Assembly: GCA_964536465.1 (NCBI GenBank)
Contig: CAZHXQ010000080.1
Coordinates: forward strand, 1-8,568
Reading direction: 5' to 3'
From: Mesolinea sp964536465
GTDB taxonomy: Bacteria > Chloroflexota > Anaerolineae > Anaerolineales > Anaerolineaceae
Length of the DNA: 8,568 nt
In this document: piece by piece, positions 1 through 8,264 of the stretch
How the letters are laid out: every line of letters starts with the position of its first letter
Numbering within the stretch: position 1 is the first letter of the stretch
Notes under the pieces: model-generated
Seen by the model: only the letters and a program-made list of their open reading frames with translations
Told to the model about the DNA's origin: nothing
The model's database searches: none
Position numbers and translations under genes: made by a program

Positions 1-3000
1 TGGGCTGCTCCCCTGTACGTGGGCACCACTTTGCTGATCGCCATCGGGCTGATTGTGATCGTGCTGCTGCTTGTTCACCAGAATGCCTCGTTTGGCGAGG
101 TCGGCTTTTTCCAGGCTCTGTTGATGGCTGTGGTCACAATCAGCCTGATTCCGCCCGCCATCATCGTCGCCAACGACCTGGTCAACCTGGCTCTTACCAC
201 GTTTAGCTCACCCTTCCTTCTGCCAAAGTTAGAATTTGAAAAGTCGATTCCGGTAGAATTCGGCACGCTGGTAGTGGTGCCGGGGATGATATCCAGCAGC
301 AGCGACATCGAAAAACTGGTGCGTCAAAGCGAAATACATTACCTGAGCAACCCGCTGCCCGGGCTTAAATTTGCCCTGCTGACAGATTTCCCCGACGCCG
401 ACGAGCAAACCCGCCCGGAGGACGAAGGTCTGGTAAGTGAGGCGATCAAGTCCATAGCTGATCTGAATCGCAAGTACAGCTATGACGATGCAAACGGTAT
501 CCAACGCTTCTTTCTTTTTCACCGCCACCGATTGTGGAACCCGGTTCAGGGAACCTGGATGGCATGGGAACGTAAACGCGGGAAACTGCATGAACTGGGT
601 CGTTTTTTGCGAGGGGCTGACGACACTTCTTTCCTGAAACGAACAGCCAACCATGATACTCGTCAGCAGCTGGGTGCCATCAAATACGTCATCACGGTCG
701 ACGCGGACACAATTCTGCCGCCCGGCTCTGCAGCCGGCCTGGTAGGGACCATGGCCCACCCGCTAAATCAGGCCAGGCTTGACCCCACCACCGGTAAAGT
801 TACCTCAGGCTATACCATTCTGCAGCCACGGGTCGAGATAAACCCACGCAGCGCCAATCAAACCTGGTTCACCCGCATTTTTGCCGGCGATACCGGGCTG
901 GACCCCTACAGCCACGCTGTCTCCGATGTTTACCAGGACCTTTTTGAAGAAGGTATTTACGTCGGTAAGGGCATTTACGACGTCGACGCCATGATGCAGG
1001 CTGTCGACCCTCACATCCCGGAAAACATGCTGCTCAGCCACGACTTGCTCGAAGGTATTCTGGGTCGTGCCGGATTGATCAGCGATGTCACCGTCATTGA
1101 AGATTATCCCCAGAACTATTACGAACAGGTTGCCCGCCAGCGCCGTTGGATTCGCGGTGATTGGCAGCTCTTGCCCTGGCTTTTTAACCCCAGCAAGTAC
1201 GGTGTCAGTTTTTCAAGCATCGACTACTGGAAAATCATCCACAATTTGCTGCGCTCTTTGCTCTCGCCCGCCCTGATCATCCTTTTCCTTTTGGGGGTCG
1301 CTTTTGTCCCAGATCTGGCCTGGTTGTGGGTGACCATCCCGCTGATCTCTTTTGGGGTGCCGCTGGCAAGCGCGCTGGCTAAAACTGTCAGAAAAAACCT
1401 GCAGAGAAAGCAGCGCAATGAAATCTGGCCGTCGCTGTGGCCGGTGTTTATGCGCTGGGTGTTCGCTATCGCCTTCCTCCCCTACGAGGCCTATTACGCC
1501 GCAGACGCCATCCTGGTCACACTGAGGCGTCTCTATATCACGCGCCGAAAACTGCTTTCCTGGACAACTGCCGAACACGCCTCCAAATTGCTGCGATCCA
1601 AGACACGCCAGGACGAAGCCTGGGTGAAACTGAGCCTTTCTGCTGTCATCGTGGTGATTTTGGTATTGATCGCCCAGGCAGAGTCGCTGAGGAGCGGCAA
1701 AACAACCATTTTGGTGCAAATGCCGGTTGTGCCGGTGGTGGCACTCTGGCTGTCTTCGTCCCTGTTTATCAGGTTGATCAATCGCCCACTCCCCAGCCCC
1801 AGAAGTGAAGAACCCTTCCAAGATCTGGCCTCTCTGCGGTTGGTCGCCCGCCGCACCTGGAGTTTCTTTGAACGTTTTGTGGGACCGCAGGATTCCTGGC
1901 TGCCGCCCGACCATTTCCAGGAATCCCCAAAAACAGCCATTGCCCATCAGACTTCGCCATCCAATATCGGTTTGTATCTCACCTCCGCGGTGGCCGCTTA
2001 TGACCTGGGTTACTATGACCACCTGGGCCTGGCTGCACGGTTAGAAACCACAGTCAACACCCTGACCAGGATGGAACGGCATCGTGGTCATTTCCTGAAC
2101 TGGTACAACACCCAGACGCTCAAACCCCTGCAGCCCCGCTATGTTTCCACCGTTGACAGCGGAAACCTGGCCATCAGCCTGGTCACTGTTTCCCAAACGC
2201 TCAAGACCATCAGCACAGAACCGGTCTTTCGCAGTCAAATCTGGGAAGGATACATGGACAATCTGGTCGGTTTACAGGATGTGCTTTTGAACATAAAGCG
2301 GCAAGACTCTTCGATCAGGATTGGTGAGTTGGATCTTTCTATCACAGCCATGCTGGATCGCATTCACTCAATTAAGGACGTCCCGCTAAAGTGGTATGCC
2401 ACCTTTACCGAAATCGGCACCACTTTTTGGCCGAATCTCTCCAGCGGTTTGGGCGAGCTCATCTCGACACTGCCTACCAGCACCGACATTGAAATTATCA
2501 CCAGCCTTCAGCAGGTTATTCAGGGCGTTGAAAAAAATTACAACGCGATTCAGCACACCATCGACGAGCTGGCTCCCTGGATCAAATTTATTGAAAGTAT
2601 TCCTCCAGCGCTTCAACACCAAAGCCTACAGAGCGAGCTTGAAGAATTGAAAGACCTTTTGGTTTACAATCCGCGACTGTCGCAGATACCGCAGTTGATG
2701 TCCCAGGGGCAAGCGCTAATCTCACAACTCCTGCAGAAATTGACAGGCTCAACCGCCCCACCCAGCCCGGTAAATCAACCGTCAGAAGAAGCCCAAACGT
2801 GGCTGGAAGGTCTCGGTAAGGCATTGATGCTGGCGCGCGAGCATGCCATTCTGCTGCTGGAAAAATATGCGAACCTTGAGAAGGTGATCGATCGATTAAT
2901 TGATGAAATGGATTTCGCCTTTTTGTACAATCAGACGCGCAACGTCTTCCATATTGGATACAACCTTGAGACCGGTCAACTGGACGACAATTTCTACGAT

Positions 3001-6000
3001 CTGCTCGCCTCGGAAGCCCGAATTGCTTCTGTATTTGCGATCTCCAGATACCAGGCTCCTCAATCACACTGGATGCATCTGAGCCGCCCCATCACCAGAG
3101 TGAATAAAGATTACGCCCTGCTATCCTGGAGCGCCACCATGTTTGAATACCTGATGCCCACGCTCTATTTCCACCCCCACGTGAACACCTTGCTGCATAA
3201 GAGCGCGGAAACAATGGTTAATTATCAGCGCTCTTATGCCAGGTCAAAAGGCGCTCCCTGGGGTATTTCGGAATCCGGTTTTCACCAGTTTGATGCGAGC
3301 ATGAATTACCAATATCGCGCCTTTGGGGTGCCGGCTCTGGGGTTCAAACGCGGGCTAGCCGATGACCTGGTGATCGCTCCCTACGCGTCACTCATGGCCC
3401 TTCAATGGGCGCCTTCTTCGGTCGAGGAAAACATTCAGGACCTGAAGGCTCACGATGCTTACGGACCCTTCGGCTTCTACGAAGCCATCGACTTTACAGC
3501 CAATCGCCTGAGCCCTGGAAAAGACTATGAAGTCATCCGGGAATATATGTCCCATCACCAGGGGATGATTCTGATGGCAATCGTCAACTATCTGCGCGAC
3601 AATATCATGGTAAAGCGCGTGCTTCAGGACCCCCTCATCAAAAGCGTGGAAATTCTGCTGCACGAGCAGGTTCCTGCCGGAGTGCCGCTGATGATGCCAG
3701 ACGAACAGGAGGCCCGGGGAACGCGCCGAATCAGCGATGTCGCCTCTCATATTTCACCCTGGCCGGAACCAGTCACATCCCTTTCTCGCCCGACTCACCT
3801 GCTCTCCAATGGCACCTTCAGTACCATGATCACCAATCGGGGTGGTGGCTACAGCCGCTGGAAAGGTATCGACCTGACCCGCTGGCACCAGGATAAGGTT
3901 CTGGATCCTTGGGGCAGTTGGATCTATTTACAGGATTTGCACAAAAGTAAAGAAAGCGGCAGGTTCCCGACCTGGTCGGCTGCTCATCATCCTATCCCTG
4001 GAAATCCGCAAGATATGCAGGTCAACTTCTTTGCTCACATGGCAACTTTCACCCGGACAGAAAACGACCTGAACAGCACAATGGAGGTCACTGTCGCATC
4101 CGACGAGCCACTTGAGATTCGCCGTATCCACCTGATCAACAATTCCACTACGTCAAGGCACCTGAGGCTGACCAGCTATGGCGAAGTTATTCTCAATCAA
4201 CAGGCTGATGACACCCGCCATCCAGCCTACAACAAACTTTTCATCGAATCTGAGTATCTGCCTGAACTCAACTTGTTGGTTTTCCAACACCGCAAGAAAA
4301 CCGGCACAGAACAACAGGTATTCCTCGGCCATATGCTGGTAGTTGAAAATGCCAGCCTGCAAAAAAATCAGAGCCGGCCAGTCAGGTTTGAGACCGACCG
4401 ACGGACTTTTTTGGGGCGCGAGCGCAATAGCCACGATCCTCTCGCCCTTCAATCCGAATCTTACCTCACCGGGGCTACCGGAACCACCCTCGACCCAATT
4501 TTTTCGCTGGGACAAGAAATCCATCTCAGAGCTCACGACACATTTACTCTGGCCTACCTGACCTTTACCGCGCCCAGCAGAAGCGCACTGCTAAAAATCG
4601 CGGAGCGCTTTAAATCCTGGACGAGGGTTGAAAATACCTTCCTGCAGTCTAACGCTGCCAAATTGACCTGGCTCGGCAGGCGCAAAATTGGAAGAGAAGA
4701 CCTCAGAACAAACCTGGACTTGCTTTCTCTGCTGGTTTACCCCCTTGGGCAGAAGCGTGCCAGTGCGGAAATACTCTCAAAAAATGTGCTCAACCAGTCC
4801 GGTCTCTGGCGTTTTGGCATCTCAGGTGATTTTCCCATCATCCTGCTCGAGATCGATGATGCCAAACAACTCAACCTCCTGGCGGAGGTCGTCCAGGCAC
4901 AGGACTTTTTGCGAAGGCATGGCTATAACAGCGACCTGGTCGTTTTAAACACGCAGCCCAGTATGTATTCATCTGAACTTAATAACACCATGATGCGCCG
5001 ACTTCGCCTGATCGAAGCGGATCAGTGGCTCAATCAACGCTCCGGAATTTTTATCCGCTCGGCCGATCAGATGCAGCCACAAGAGCAGGTTTTGTTGAGA
5101 TCGGTGGCAAGCGTTCTTTTGCGCGGCGAGAGTGGTTCCCTGTACGAACAGCTCCGCATGGAATTCAACCCGGTTGCGGATCTGCCTCCTCTATTGACAT
5201 CTTTAAGTTCCCGTAGGTACTTATCCGCGGCGCTCCCCTGGGAAACGAAACCGCTCGGCGAACTGCAATTTTTCAATGGCTTGGGTGGTTTTTCACCGGA
5301 TGGAAAAGAGTATGTGATGCACCTGCCGCCCGGCAAAACCACACCCGCCCCCTGGACCAATGTGATTGGATATCCGCATTTTGGCTTCCTGGTGACCCAG
5401 GCTGGAAGTCAAACCACCTGGGCGATCAACAGCGGTGAAAACCGCCTCTCACCCTGGTCCAACGACCCGGTCAGTGATCCTTCTGGAGAAGTGCTCTATC
5501 TGCGCGATGAAGAAACCGGCGATATCTGGACGCCCACCCCGCTTCCTACACCGGCCCCCACCACTCATCGGGTCAGACATGGTGCCGGTTACAGCGTGTT
5601 CGAATCGGAGTCTCATGGATTGAATCAGGAAATGACCGTATTTGCCAGCCCTGAAGACCCCATAAAAATCGTCCATCTGAAAATTAAGAACAGACTACCT
5701 GGAACCCGCCGCATCACAGCCACATATTATCTCGAATGGGTTTTAGGGCTGACCCACGAAGACACCAACGCAATGCTCATTCCTGAATACGATCCGGAAC
5801 ATCTGATGCTGCGCGTGCGCAATCCCTACCACGCTGAACTGGGGAATCAAATTGCCTTCTTGATGACCAATCAAATACCTCATGGCTTTACCACTGACCG
5901 GATGGAATTCCTGGGAAGTGGGGGTTCCCTTGAAGATCCTGCCGCCTTACACCGTATTGGTCTGACCAATAACGTGAAGATCGGAAGCGACAATTGCGCG

Positions 6001-7665
6001 GTTATGCAGATGCACCTTGACCTGCAGCCCGAAGGCGAAGGTGAAGTCTACTTTGTGATTGGGGATGCCCTCGATGAAGAACAACTCGACACCCTGGCAG
6101 AGAAATATCAAGACCCAGCCATGGTCGATAAGACTCTCCAACAGACCCATGCCTATTGGGATAACCTGCTCACACGCATCCAGGTGCAAACGCCTAACCA
6201 TGCTGCCAACCTGATGCTCAATCGCTGGTGGCTGTATCAGTCACTCTCCTGCCGTATTTGGGGACGAAGTGGTTTTTATCAATCCAGCGGAGCCTTTGGT
6301 TTTCGGGACCAACTGCAGGATGTGCTTGCACTGCGAGCTCTCGACCCGTCGATTACCAGAAGCCAAATCCTCAACGCCGCCCGACATCAGTTTGAGGAAG
6401 GTGACGTTTTACATTGGTGGCACCCACCCACAGGGCGGGGAGTGCGCACGCGCATTTCTGACAATTTGCTCTGGCTCCCTTATGTCACGACGCTGTATGC
6501 TGAGGCCACTGGGGATAGTGCCATCTGGGATGAACAGCTACCTTTCCTGAGCGCGCCGCCATTACAACCCAACGAAAAAGAGCGCTATGCTCAGTATGGC
6601 TGGACGAATCAGTCTTACTCGCTCTTAGAGCACTGCCGGAGGTCGCTGCAAAAAGGCGCCACGATTGGTTCACACGGTCTGCCGCTGATTGGTTCTGGCG
6701 ATTGGAACGATGGCTTTAACAAAGTAGGCGCTCAGGGCAAGGGTGAAAGTACCTGGCTGGCCTGGTTTTTGGTCGAAACCCTCAATCGGTTTTCGGAAGT
6801 CTGCGACCAACGAGGATTAAGTGCCGAAGCAGACAAGTTCCGCGGGCAGGCTCAGGCTTACATAAGCGCAATCGAGCAAAATGCCTGGGATGGCGATTGG
6901 TATCTGCGCGCCTTTTACGACGACGGCACGCCGCTTGGAAGCCATTTATCTGATGAATGCCAGATTGACGCGATCGCGCAATCCTGGTCAGTGCTCAGCG
7001 CTGGCGGGGGGCAGGTCCGCAGCGCGCGGGCTATGGAACATGTCTGGCAGCGTCTGACAGACCCCAGCCATAACTTGAGTCTGCTCTTCACCCCGCCCTT
7101 CGATAAAACTTCTCACGATCCCGGCTACATCAAGGATTATCCGCCAGGTGTGCGTGAGAATGGCGGGCAGTACACTCACGCTGCCGCCTGGACAACCTGG
7201 GCCTATGCAAAATTAGGAGACAGCACCCGCGCCTGGCATCTGTTTGACATCCTCAACCCAATCTACCAGGCTGACAGCGAGGCAAGGGCACAGCAATATC
7301 GCGTGGAACCCTACGTCTCGGCCGCGGACATTTACAGTCAGGGTTCAAAATTGAGAAGAGGGGGTTGGACCTGGTACACTGGTTCGGCCAGCTGGCTTTA
7401 TCGCCTGGGCATCGAAGGGTTGTTGGGATTCCATAAAAAGGGAAACTATCTCTATCTTAACCCTGTGATTCCCTCCAGATGGGAGGGTTACACCCTGCAG
7501 TACCGTTATTTTGACAGCCTTTATCACATAGAGGTGAAAAACCCTGAGCGCGTTTCGAGTAAGGTCAAAAAGATTAAGCTGGATGGGCAGGTAGTGGAAG
7601 GAAAAGCAATTCCCCTCAATGATGATGGGAATGAGCATTACGTAGAGGTCGTGTTGGGGGTTTAG
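1..7665 (+). CDS. ndvB: Cyclic beta-1,2-glucan synthase (GT84-GH189-GH94), 5' end outside window
   Basis: This is a giant inner-membrane enzyme of the NdvB/ChvB/Cgs family that makes cyclic beta-1,2-glucan from UDP-glucose. The frame is open to base 1, so the GTG at 19 is internal; 2554 residues are visible, and family members of about 2800-2900 suggest 300-400 are missing. Residues are numbered from base 1. Hydrophobic helices lie near 8-26, 37-60, 416-436, 441-461, 485-505, 541-558 and 570-592. The GT84 domain lies between the second and third: DAD at 234-236, LSHD with D348, and RQRRW at 379-383 followed by RGDWQLLPW. The glycoamylase-like ring-closing module (GH189 type) spans about 605-1210, interrupted by a helical stretch at about 740-980. 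Its conserved blocks include WGISESGF (E1091), GFYEAIDF (E1161) and SHHQGM near 1184-1189. A beta-sandwich follows (about 1260-1540), then a degenerate helical module with GISGD at 1606-1610. A second beta-sandwich (about 1755-2055) precedes the GH94 barrel (about 2061-2480), which carries GSGDWNDG (D2234, D2237) and NGGQYTHAA (2387-2395). In characterised Cgs the GH94 part sets chain length by phosphorolysis. No frameshift is visible. The family call is very secure; the symbol is by homology only. Confidence 0.96.
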   Translation, partial: WAAPLYVGTTLLIAIGLIVIVLLLVHQNASFGEVGFFQALLMAVVTISLIPPAIIVANDLVNLALTTFSSPFLLPKLEFEKSIPVEFGTLVVVPGMISSSSDIEKLVRQSEIHYLSNPLPGLKFALLTDFPDADEQTRPEDEGLVSEAIKSIADLNRKYSYDDANGIQRFFLFHRHRLWNPVQGTWMAWERKRGKLHELGRFLRGADDTSFLKRTANHDTRQQLGAIKYVITVDADTILPPGSAAGLVGTMAHPLNQARLDPTTGKVTSGYTILQPRVEINPRSANQTWFTRIFAGDTGLDPYSHAVSDVYQDLFEEGIYVGKGIYDVDAMMQAVDPHIPENMLLSHDLLEGILGRAGLISDVTVIEDYPQNYYEQVARQRRWIRGDWQLLPWLFNPSKYGVSFSSIDYWKIIHNLLRSLLSPALIILFLLGVAFVPDLAWLWVTIPLISFGVPLASALAKTVRKNLQRKQRNEIWPSLWPVFMRWVFAIAFLPYEAYYAADAILVTLRRLYITRRKLLSWTTAEHASKLLRSKTRQDEAWVKLSLSAVIVVILVLIAQAESLRSGKTTILVQMPVVPVVALWLSSSLFIRLINRPLPSPRSEEPFQDLASLRLVARRTWSFFERFVGPQDSWLPPDHFQESPKTAIAHQTSPSNIGLYLTSAVAAYDLGYYDHLGLAARLETTVNTLTRMERHRGHFLNWYNTQTLKPLQPRYVSTVDSGNLAISLVTVSQTLKTISTEPVFRSQIWEGYMDNLVGLQDVLLNIKRQDSSIRIGELDLSITAMLDRIHSIKDVPLKWYATFTEIGTTFWPNLSSGLGELISTLPTSTDIEIITSLQQVIQGVEKNYNAIQHTIDELAPWIKFIESIPPALQHQSLQSELEELKDLLVYNPRLSQIPQLMSQGQALISQLLQKLTGSTAPPSPVNQPSEEAQTWLEGLGKALMLAREHAILLLEKYANLEKVIDRLIDEMDFAFLYNQTRNVFHIGYNLETGQLDDNFYDLLASEARIASVFAISRYQAPQSHWMHLSRPITRVNKDYALLSWSATMFEYLMPTLYFHPHVNTLLHKSAETMVNYQRSYARSKGAPWGISESGFHQFDASMNYQYRAFGVPALGFKRGLADDLVIAPYASLMALQWAPSSVEENIQDLKAHDAYGPFGFYEAIDFTANRLSPGKDYEVIREYMSHHQGMILMAIVNYLRDNIMVKRVLQDPLIKSVEILLHEQVPAGVPLMMPDEQEARGTRRISDVASHISPWPEPVTSLSRPTHLLSNGTFSTMITNRGGGYSRWKGIDLTRWHQDKVLDPWGSWIYLQDLHKSKESGRFPTWSAAHHPIPGNPQDMQVNFFAHMATFTRTENDLNSTMEVTVASDEPLEIRRIHLINNSTTSRHLRLTSYGEVILNQQADDTRHPAYNKLFIESEYLPELNLLVFQHRKKTGTEQQVFLGHMLVVENASLQKNQSRPVRFETDRRTFLGRERNSHDPLALQSESYLTGATGTTLDPIFSLGQEIHLRAHDTFTLAYLTFTAPSRSALLKIAERFKSWTRVENTFLQSNAAKLTWLGRRKIGREDLRTNLDLLSLLVYPLGQKRASAEILSKNVLNQSGLWRFGISGDFPIILLEIDDAKQLNLLAEVVQAQDFLRRHGYNSDLVVLNTQPSMYSSELNNTMMRRLRLIEADQWLNQRSGIFIRSADQMQPQEQVLLRSVASVLLRGESGSLYEQLRMEFNPVADLPPLLTSLSSRRYLSAALPWETKPLGELQFFNGLGGFSPDGKEYVMHLPPGKTTPAPWTNVIGYPHFGFLVTQAGSQTTWAINSGENRLSPWSNDPVSDPSGEVLYLRDEETGDIWTPTPLPTPAPTTHRVRHGAGYSVFESESHGLNQEMTVFASPEDPIKIVHLKIKNRLPGTRRITATYYLEWVLGLTHEDTNAMLIPEYDPEHLMLRVRNPYHAELGNQIAFLMTNQIPHGFTTDRMEFLGSGGSLEDPAALHRIGLTNNVKIGSDNCAVMQMHLDLQPEGEGEVYFVIGDALDEEQLDTLAEKYQDPAMVDKTLQQTHAYWDNLLTRIQVQTPNHAANLMLNRWWLYQSLSCRIWGRSGFYQSSGAFGFRDQLQDVLALRALDPSITRSQILNAARHQFEEGDVLHWWHPPTGRGVRTRISDNLLWLPYVTTLYAEATGDSAIWDEQLPFLSAPPLQPNEKERYAQYGWTNQSYSLLEHCRRSLQKGATIGSHGLPLIGSGDWNDGFNKVGAQGKGESTWLAWFLVETLNRFSEVCDQRGLSAEADKFRGQAQAYISAIEQNAWDGDWYLRAFYDDGTPLGSHLSDECQIDAIAQSWSVLSAGGGQVRSARAMEHVWQRLTDPSHNLSLLFTPPFDKTSHDPGYIKDYPPGVRENGGQYTHAAAWTTWAYAKLGDSTRAWHLFDILNPIYQADSEARAQQYRVEPYVSAADIYSQGSKLRRGGWTWYTGSASWLYRLGIEGLLGFHKKGNYLYLNPVIPSRWEGYTLQYRYFDSLYHIEVKNPERVSSKVKKIKLDGQVVEGKAIPLNDDGNEHYVEVVLGV

Positions 7666-7726
7666 CATAGAAATTAAACCGCCCAATAAAAAACTGCTGA
7701 TGAAATAGGGCCAACCATTCCATGGT

Positions 7727-7734
7727 GGAGGTGA
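7727..7734 (+). promoter_or_regulatory. Ribosome binding site of the first permease-half gene
   Basis: GGAGGTGA is a near-perfect Shine-Dalgarno sequence. Its GGAGG core ends four bases before the TTG at 7736, which is close but workable. An in-frame TAG at 7706 and the absence of any ATG or GTG between it and 7736 make the TTG the best supported start. The next in-frame alternative, GTG at 7754, would lie about 20 bases from this site. Confidence 0.7.
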
Positions 7735-7735
7735 G

Positions 7736-8263
7736 TTGAGAAAGTCACTGGAAGTGATTGCGGTTTCAGTTCTATTGCTGGTGCTGGTCGCTGTGATTCT
7801 CGGCGGCTGGAACCTTGTTTTACAGGGGTTGAAATCAGCCGCAAATACAGCAATCCGGTCCGCTTTGATGTTGGTGGTGTCTTTTATCGTAATCGGTCAG
7901 ATACAGGTACTGCTTAGCAGAGAAAGAATGGACAGTTGGCTGGGGAAATACAGCGGGATCAAGGGAATTGCCATTAGCGCGATTGTCGGTGGTCTCATCC
8001 CTGGCGGGCCTTATGTCTACTATCCCTTCGCACGGAGTTTTACAGAGAAGGGATTGCCTGCCTACATCCTGATTGCCTTTCTTTTCGGCAAACACGTCTA
8101 CGATTTTTCTCGCATCCCGATGGAAACCACCCTGATTGACCCGCAAATTGCTTTGATCCGAAACCTGATTACGCTGCCGATCCCGATCATTGCCGGATTG
8201 TTGGCTGAGTACCTTCTCAAAAACCGGTCAGTAGCGAACCTTTTCTCTGAAGGTGAGATCTAA
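7736..8263 (+). CDS. ArsP_1/DUF318-type permease, N-terminal half protein
   Basis: This is a 175-residue integral membrane protein resembling half of the UPF0718/DUF318 permeases, the family that includes the organoarsenical exporter ArsP. The substrate here is unknown. Five hydrophobic helices are visible, near residues 5-27, 37-60, 75-98, 107-122 and 138-161. The third carries the family signature GGLIPGGPYVYYP (85-97), and the loop after the fourth carries FSRIPMETTL (124-133), also typical of the family. I chose the TTG start because a strong Shine-Dalgarno sequence precedes it and no other start exists upstream in frame. It begins 70 bases after the glucan synthase stop and ends one base before the next gene, which encodes a paralogous half; the two are probably translationally coupled and work as a heteromer. 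It is not a frameshift remnant: it ends with a natural hydrophilic tail and a stop, and the next gene has its own ribosome binding site and start. Older annotation may call such proteins 'nucleoside recognition' or just 'permease'. Confidence 0.82.
   Translation: MRKSLEVIAVSVLLLVLVAVILGGWNLVLQGLKSAANTAIRSALMLVVSFIVIGQIQVLLSRERMDSWLGKYSGIKGIAISAIVGGLIPGGPYVYYPFARSFTEKGLPAYILIAFLFGKHVYDFSRIPMETTLIDPQIALIRNLITLPIPIIAGLLAEYLLKNRSVANLFSEGEI
8250..8256 (+). promoter_or_regulatory. Ribosome binding site of the second permease-half gene
   Basis: AAGGTGA lies inside the last codons of the preceding gene and is separated by eight bases from the ATG at 8265. This shows that the downstream half has its own translation start rather than being the tail of a broken reading frame. 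An in-frame GTG at 8253 lies within this site itself and is therefore a poor alternative start. Confidence 0.65.
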
Positions 8264-8264
8264 G

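Noticed and set aside
19..21. GTG at 19 as the true start of the glucan synthase
   Set aside because: The frame is open from base 1, no Shine-Dalgarno sequence precedes it, and the protein would begin directly in a membrane helix while the family has several hundred residues before this point.
1213..2022. Antisense open frame of 269 codons
   Set aside because: It lies entirely opposite the conserved synthase; its protein is of low complexity, rich in Gln, Gly and His, and resembles no family I know. It is a shadow of the coding bias of the + strand.
2588..3067. Antisense open frame of 159 codons
   Set aside because: It is opposite the ring-closing module with no ribosome binding site or recognisable domain, and is best explained as a shadow frame.
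5530..5572. Pro/Thr-rich stretch (TPTPLPTPAPTT) as a linker or repeat of special interest
   Set aside because: A comparable TPTPLP segment is usual at this point in the family, just before the RVRHG block, so it is an ordinary part of the second beta-sandwich.
7345..7686. Antisense open frame across the synthase stop codon and into the intergenic gap
   Set aside because: Nearly all of it mirrors conserved C-terminal synthase sequence, and the product has no recognisable motif.
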